DNA from: Marsupella aquatica | Taxonomy: Eukaryota > Marchantiophyta | Assembly (NCBI GenBank): GCA_973895155.1 | Contig: OZ316891.1 | Location: 27,838,001-27,902,000 of the forward strand | Direction of reading: 5' to 3' | DNA: 64,000 nt | Shown here: positions 58,655 to 64,000 of the stretch, piece after piece | How positions within the stretch are numbered: position 1 is the stretch's first letter | Layout of the letters: every line of letters starts with the position of its first letter | Translations under genes and position numbers: made by a program | The notes under the pieces: model-generated | What the model was told of the DNA's origin: nothing | Database searches by the model: none | The model's input: the letters and a program-made list of their open reading frames with translations, nothing else

Positions 58655-61600
58655 ATGGCACAATTGCCACAGAATACGTTAGGTGTGGGTAGAACTCCAA
58701 AGTTGCCGCTCTTCCATCCAGCTAGAGTACAACATCGTGATGATGCTTTGTGGGTTCGAGAACAGAAGGCCTGCCACAAGAGTGGGGACCATAAGATGTA
58801 CTGCCCTTGTGTGAACTGCAAAGGGAATTATAGGACTAATCGGAATACTGCTAGACTGCACCTTATTAAACATGGTCGGTACCCTGCATGTCGAGTGTGG
58901 GTGGGAGAGGGACAGGACTCTTCTGATGAAGAGTGGGGTGCTGACTACATGTCACAACATGGCCCTGAGGCATTGAGGGTAGCAAACCTTCAGCAGGCAA
59001 CCTGTGCACAACAGCCAACTGTAGATGTTGAAGAACATTTATTTGTAGATGTTCCAGAGTATCCAACTGTGGATGTTCCAGAGTATCCAACTGTGGATGT
59101 TCAAGAACATCCAACTATAGATGTCGAAGAACATATCAGGGCTCTACTGGAAGAAACGTTGCTGAGAACCAGTGAAGAATCCCCTGAGCATGAGCTAGAT
59201 GATCAGGACCGTTTTGACTTGGATTTTGTACTTGGGGATGATGAGAGTGAAGGAGGTGCCCATCCTGTAAACCCCCTTGAAACCTCCAAAACTCCTGTGG
59301 AGACTGATCCTGCACAGTTATCTTTAGATGCAGCAATGCAACCTTTGTTCCCAGGCAGCAAAATAGATGTTGTGTCATTCATGTTGCTTCTGCTGAACAT
59401 CTGTCATGGCCATGGATTCTCAAACAAAGGAGTGAATGCATTGTTGTCTTTGATGGGGGAGCATGGTATGCCTACAGAGCATAATCTGCCCAAGAACTTA
59501 TATGCTGCAAAGCAGCTATTGAGAAAGCTTGGCTTGGATTATGAGAGAATCCCTGTCTGTGAGAAAGGTTGTATGCTCTTTAGGGGTGAGAATGCCAAGT
59601 TAGAAAACTGTTCAGTGTGTCAGCAGCCCAAGATGAAGAGAGTGGGGAATTCATTACAGGCAAGGAAGGTAGTGCGGTATTTCCCTATAATTCCCAGGTT
59701 GAAGAGATTGTATGCCACTGCTGGTACATCTAAACTCATGACTTGGCATCATGAGAATAGAAGCACAGACAACATGGTTCGGCACGCAGCAGATTCAAAG
59801 GCTTGGAAGCATGTGGATACAAATATTGATCGGGAATTTGCAGCTGAACCAAGGAATGTGCGATTTGGGTTGGCACTTGATGGGGTGAATCCCTTTGGGA
59901 ATAATTCCACAGCTTGGTCTACCTGGCCAATACTGTTGTTGAATTACAATTTACCTCCTTGGCTTACCACCAAGAAGTTCTTTGTCATGCTAGCTATGCT
60001 GATTCCAGGACCTGATTCAGTAACAGAGGAACAGCTAGACATAATATTGGGCCCATTCTATGAGGAGTTGGAGCTGTTGTGGAAGAAAGGAGTGCCCTGC
60101 TTTGACAAATTGCCACGCCCAGGATTGTCTCAACACTTCAACCTTAGGGCTGTGCTATTGTGGACAATCAATGATTACCCTGCATATGGTTTAATATCTG
60201 GACAACAACACTCTGGATACAAAGGATGTGTCATCTGTGGGCCAGAATGTGTGGCACGTGGTTCTAAGCACTTGCAGAAATTAGAGTACAGTGGCCACCG
60301 TCGATGGTTAGCAACAAGGCATCTTTTTCGTAGACCAGATAGTGCACAATACTTTGATGGTGCAATTGAGAGTCGACCTGCACCGTGTAGAATGACAAGC
60401 TCTGATAGAAAGAAGTGGGGAGACGAGACAACAGAATATTTGAAGAAGGGAGGAACCAAGGTTGAGGATGAGAAATGCCCCATAAAGGTGCATGGAGTGA
60501 AGAGGGCTACTGGTCTGTACAAGTTGCCCTATTGGAATGTAAGACTCCATACTACTACAATGAATTTCTGCAATCTCTTCATATGACTTTGAAATATATT
60601 CTCTTCATATACTTCCTGTAGCCCAGATTTTGTAATTGTTGTATTCAATGCACTAATTTCTGAATTGTGTCCACTGCACAAACTACTGCCCAGTGATGCC
60701 AAAAGTTGTATTCAATGCCCTAATTTCTGAATTGTGTGTCCACTGCAGAAACTACTCATTAACCATTGTCTAGATCCCATGCACTGTGAGAAGAATCTTG
60801 CACACAACATTGTGCACACTATCATTGGGACCAAGGACACTCCTTCTGTGAGAGAAGACATGAAGCTCTTACAGGTGCGCCAACACCTATGGCTTGTACC
60901 CAATCCAGCTCCCAAGCGTAAGGATGACAAATTGTTGATGCCCCCAGCCCCATATTGCCTGAGCAAGAAGGAAAGAACAAGGTTCTTGGAGGTTTTATTG
61001 ACCTTGAAAGGGCCCACTGGTTTTTCAAGTTCTTTGGCAAAGTGTGTTACAAAATCCAAGAAACTCTCTGGGTTGAAATCACATGATTTCCACCAACTCA
61101 TGCAACAGATTCTCCCTCTGGCAACAATGGGATTACTTGATGAAGGGGTTCGCTTGGCCATAGCTGGGGTGAGCAATATCTATCGCCAGATCTGTACGAA
61201 GGTGTGGGACCCTTCAATGTATGAGAATTTGATGATGGATGTTGCATTCACTCTCTGCATTTTGGAAATCCATTTTCCACCAAGCTTCTTTGATGTCATG
61301 ACCCATTTAATGATTCACCTAGTGGAGGAATTAGACTTGTGTGGCCCAGTTACAGGCAGATGGATGTACCCAATAGAGAGGAACCTGAAGGTATTGAAGG
61401 GTTATGTACGAAACAAGGCACGTCCAGAGGCTTCTATGGCTGAAGGCTATGTATTAGATGAGTCTTTGGGATTTCTTTCTGAATACATGATTGATGCAAA
61501 GGGAGAGGGAAAACGAACCTGGGAGTTGGAGGAGGATGCTGGCGTTGCAGGCATTGTTTTGGAAGGGGCTGCAAAGGCGATAACTTTGGATTGGTCTGAA

Positions 61601-62648
61601 ATGATGGCCATGCATCATTATATATTAGAGAATGAAGAGACAGTGGCTCCATGGTATAGGTACATAAACCCTAGAAACTCTCCTATCCTTAGGCATATGG
61701 ATCATAATTATGTTTCCCCATTGTGTTTGTATATTCATGGTGGATCGTGCACTAATGTCTTCAGTGTTGTTGTTGCCATGCAGGATATATGATGCTACCA
61801 ATGAGACTGTTACCAAACGAAGAGTGGATTTCCGGAAGGAGTGGATGAGGAAGCCTGCCAATCGAAGAAAACCAGTGGAATTTCCCGTAGACTGCCAAGA
61901 ATTGCCACCTTTCAGGGAATGGTTTCAAACATTAGTCAATACCCATAATTTTGAGAAAGAGTCTGAGCGGTCATTACTATCTGCATACTCCACACCACCT
62001 AGTTTGAAGGCACGACTGTATAGGGCATGTAGAGCCTATGGGCACCATTGGAGGACTATTCCATCCTTGGGGTGTTTGAGTGATTGTGATTCTGGTGCTT
62101 TCAGCACTTTTGATTCTGGGATGGCTTCTACATTCACTGAGAAGCGAGTGGACAGGTCTGGTGCAACCATAGAAGAATCTGTACAGTATGTAGGGGCCTT
62201 GACAGATATCTTGGTACTGAATTATGGCAGCTTGAGGAAAGAGGTGATTCTTTTCAAAGGGAAATGGGCAGATCCATCATGGACTCCTAAATCCTCTGCC
62301 AGTATGAGGTATACCAAGTCTGGTCTTTGGCAGGTGAATTTCCATAGAGAACTGGGTGTGTCCAAGAAAATGGATTACGTTTTCCCAAAGCAAGTGGAGC
62401 AGGTTTTCTTCCACCCCAATGAGAAGGGGATAGCATGGAGAACAATCCTCCACAAAGAATCCAGGTCCACAAGGGTGTTAGGTGATTACACAGACGTTGA
62501 TTTCCATGCTACAATGGAAAACAATGTCAAATTACACATCGAATTGGCTAAGGCCTGTAGGTCCAGAGAAAATCCAGGACCAAGTACTGGTCCCAAACGA
62601 GGCAGAGATGCAGAGGGATCTGCAAGAAAGGGCAGGCCTAAGCAGTGA
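58655..62648 (+). CDS. CACTA TNP2-type transposase
   Basis: Three exons: 58655-60538, 60749-61659 and 61784-62648, with GT-AG introns in phase 0 and phase 2, giving 1,219 codons plus TGA. The N-terminus has a transposase-associated Cys/His region (MYCPCVNCKG to LIKHGRYPACRVW). An acidic linker with a 27-bp tandem repeat (VDVPEYPT units) follows, then the TNP2 core (Transposase_21). Likely catalytic acids are D409 (LALDGVNPFGN), D507 (TINDYPAYG) and E642 (LDPMHCEKN, just after intron 1). Exons 2 and 3 contain the DUF4218-like (GPVTGRWMYPIERNLKVLKGYV) and DUF4216-like (LNYGSLRKEVILFKGKW) regions usual in this family. The C-terminus is basic. No stop or shift interrupts it, so the enzyme may be active. 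It would bind the element ends and cut and paste. Confidence 0.93.
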
Positions 62649-62746
62649 ATAGGTTTTAGCTAGGTGTGTGAAGTCCATAGATGGACTACATGTATGGACT
62701 ATTTATGAAATCAGACTAATGGTTTATCCATTTGTGCAGTTGGTGA

Positions 62747-64000
62747 ATGCAGCCTGTGAAAGGAAGATTGCAAGGGTTGTCACATTCTGTGAATCCTTAT
62801 GAGGAGGCCCGAAATCGGAACATAGAGCATAATGTCAGAATTATGCGTGATCTAGGACTGGGGCCAGACTGCAAGCTGATGTGTGTGTTGATATGTCTAT
62901 TGCAAATTTGATTCAGTAGATGGAGTTGTCAGGTTCATGTTCTGTTTTCATATTCCAGATTGGTCTCATACTAGTATGGATCCTGTACATAAGTACTAGT
63001 GTTATGGTGTTGTAGATTCATTTTGCATGTATGTTTGATCTGCATTGGTGTATGTTGATGATTGCTTTGTTCCTTAGAGGCCCAACCACACATGTACAAC
63101 GAGAGAGAGGAAAGCCTGCTTTGGTGAAAGGTACTTCAACTGAAACATTGCCAAAGAGGAGGAGCTCTAGACTATCAGAAGTTACCAAGGTGAACATGGC
63201 AGAGTTTGGTGATGATGGCTATGGTTCTCCTTCTGAGTATGACACTGAGGATTCTGACATTGGAGGGTCAGAACCAGAGAGTGCACAACAGGTAATGCTT
63301 GAACTTCATCATCCTAATAGGAAGGGATCCTTGTCCCTTTTTCAAATTATATGTTGATATGCTTACGTTGTCCATGATGTAGGTACAGAAACAAAATCGT
63401 GGTCCTAAGAAGACTGGGCCTGGTGGAGGTGGGCTAGTGAGATGTTGGAAAGACCCAGACACTGGACTCTTATATGAAAGTGAGTGGATTGTACTGTTCT
63501 ACTTTTCAGGTGTGTTTGGAAGTTGATATTCTACTTGGAAATGAAATTAATTGAAGTGCTTTGGTGTTGTGTGTTTGTTTAGTGGTTCCATCAGCATCTG
63601 AAGGCAGATCAGGTCAATCTGATGTACTACATTCCAGAGGATCTTCAGGTAATACACAATCTGCTCGTGTTGCATATGCAAGTACATTTGCTCAACTTTT
63701 CAATCATGTACATATTTTTTGATTGAATGCATGTGTGTGCATTGCAGGAGGGGCCTCTGAGATGCGCAGGGAACGAAGGCATGCTAAGAAGCAGTTTGAT
63801 AATACTGCCAAACAACGAAGGGATTGCGGAGAGGTGCCCAAACACATTAAAGTGAGTATTGTACTTGTTTGTAGATTTAGACAAATCTGATCCTCTCTGT
63901 TGTTGTGTGTATAAAACCTGGACTCTGCATAAATTCCAGAGTTATGATCTGACATTGTCTATGAAATGCAGATTTATGACAATGATATTGATGATTCTGA
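62747..64000 (+). CDS. second CACTA protein, TNPA-like (partial at window edge)
   Basis: Six exons inferred: 62747-62880, 63078-63291, 63383-63479, 63583-63648, 63748-63851 and 63972 to beyond 64000. The GT-AG boundaries keep one frame throughout (about 214 codons visible). It starts MQPVKGRLQGLSHSVNPYEE and continues ARNRNIEHNVRIMRDLGLG, a form seen in plant En/Spm accessory proteins. KRRSSRLSEVTK, an acidic stretch (SPSEYDTEDSDIGGSEPES) and a basic segment (RRERRHAKKQFDNTAKQRRD) follow. The start lies only 98 bp after the transposase stop, so both may come from one primary transcript, as in En/Spm. By position it is the TNPA-type protein expected to bind subterminal repeats. The family call rests on position and composition more than on a diagnostic domain, which may lie beyond the edge. 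Confidence 0.7.

Larger units (their letters stand above)
47977..64000 (+). mobile_element. CACTA (En/Spm) DNA transposon, autonomous type, right end outside window
   Basis: The left terminus CACTAGAAGAAAACAGGG follows the trinucleotide TGA (47974-47976), the likely 3-bp target duplication. It cuts the integrase reading of copia copy 2. Inside are subterminal arrays rich in ATGAC/GTCAT (48.0-53.6 kb), a 3.8-kb stretch with further small repeats, and three plus-strand genes: an EDM2-like PHD protein, a TNP2 transposase and a TNPA-like protein. No inverted terminus (CTAGTG end) was found to the right, so the element is at least 16 kb and continues past the window. The transposase and the visible TNPA-like exons keep open frames, so it may be mobile. 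Confidence 0.9.

Noticed and set aside
1-64000. CRISPR arrays, bacterial operons and tRNA genes
   Set aside because: The arrays seen are eukaryotic minisatellites without CRISPR spacing, and no tRNA-like fold or conserved T-arm motif was recognised on reading.

Overview
The window is nuclear DNA of a land plant. The evidence is spliced genes with GT-AG introns encoding plant-type proteins: cytosolic ribosomal protein eL24, mitochondrial ribosomal protein uL24m, an adenosine-deaminase-like N6-methyl-AMP deaminase, a RING-CH ubiquitin ligase, and relics of an L-type lectin receptor kinase and a CYP97B-like cytochrome P450. The transposons are also of plant type: Ty1/copia elements primed by initiator tRNA-Met and a CACTA (En/Spm) element. 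The species cannot be named from sequence alone. Host genes are sparse, and most of the sequence is transposons, solo LTRs and locally duplicated satellite-like DNA.

Layout. 1-2.3 kb: no recognisable gene apart from a telo-box and a doubtful short ORF. 2.3-8.4 kb: a complete Ty1/copia element on the minus strand with 457-bp LTRs, a GAGGA target duplication, primer-binding site and polypurine tract; its gag is open and its pol is broken. 8.4-11 kb: gene-free. 11.2-12.2 kb: four-exon eL24 gene. 12.2-17 kb: tandem and dispersed repeats. 17.1-19.5 kb: five-exon uL24m gene on the minus strand; its first intron holds an antisense lectin-receptor-kinase pseudogene. 19.5-33 kb: MITE-like hairpins, a Mutator-like long-TIR element, two solo copia LTRs in opposite orientations and several tandem arrays. 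33.8-37.6 kb: eleven-exon N6-mAMP deaminase gene behind a purine-rich tandem repeat. 42.0-42.6 kb: CYP97B-like pseudogene. 43.0-43.7 kb: RING-CH gene. 44.8-48.0 kb: 5' half of an older, decayed copia element of the same family. 48.0 kb to the window end: a large CACTA transposon inserted into that copia element.

The CACTA element is the most interesting part. It starts with CACTAG after a TGA trinucleotide. It carries about 5.6 kb of subterminal arrays: an 83-bp repeat, then a 578-bp repeat with a 36-bp palindrome. It then encodes three proteins on one strand: an EDM2-like multi-PHD protein, an apparently intact 1,219-aa TNP2-type transposase (three exons), and a TNPA-like second protein whose six visible exons keep one open frame up to the window edge. 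EDM2 is a plant chromatin regulator acting on transposon-linked heterochromatin. A PHD module of that type inside an apparently intact transposon suggests a captured host chromatin reader, possibly an anti-silencing or targeting factor. That role is inference.
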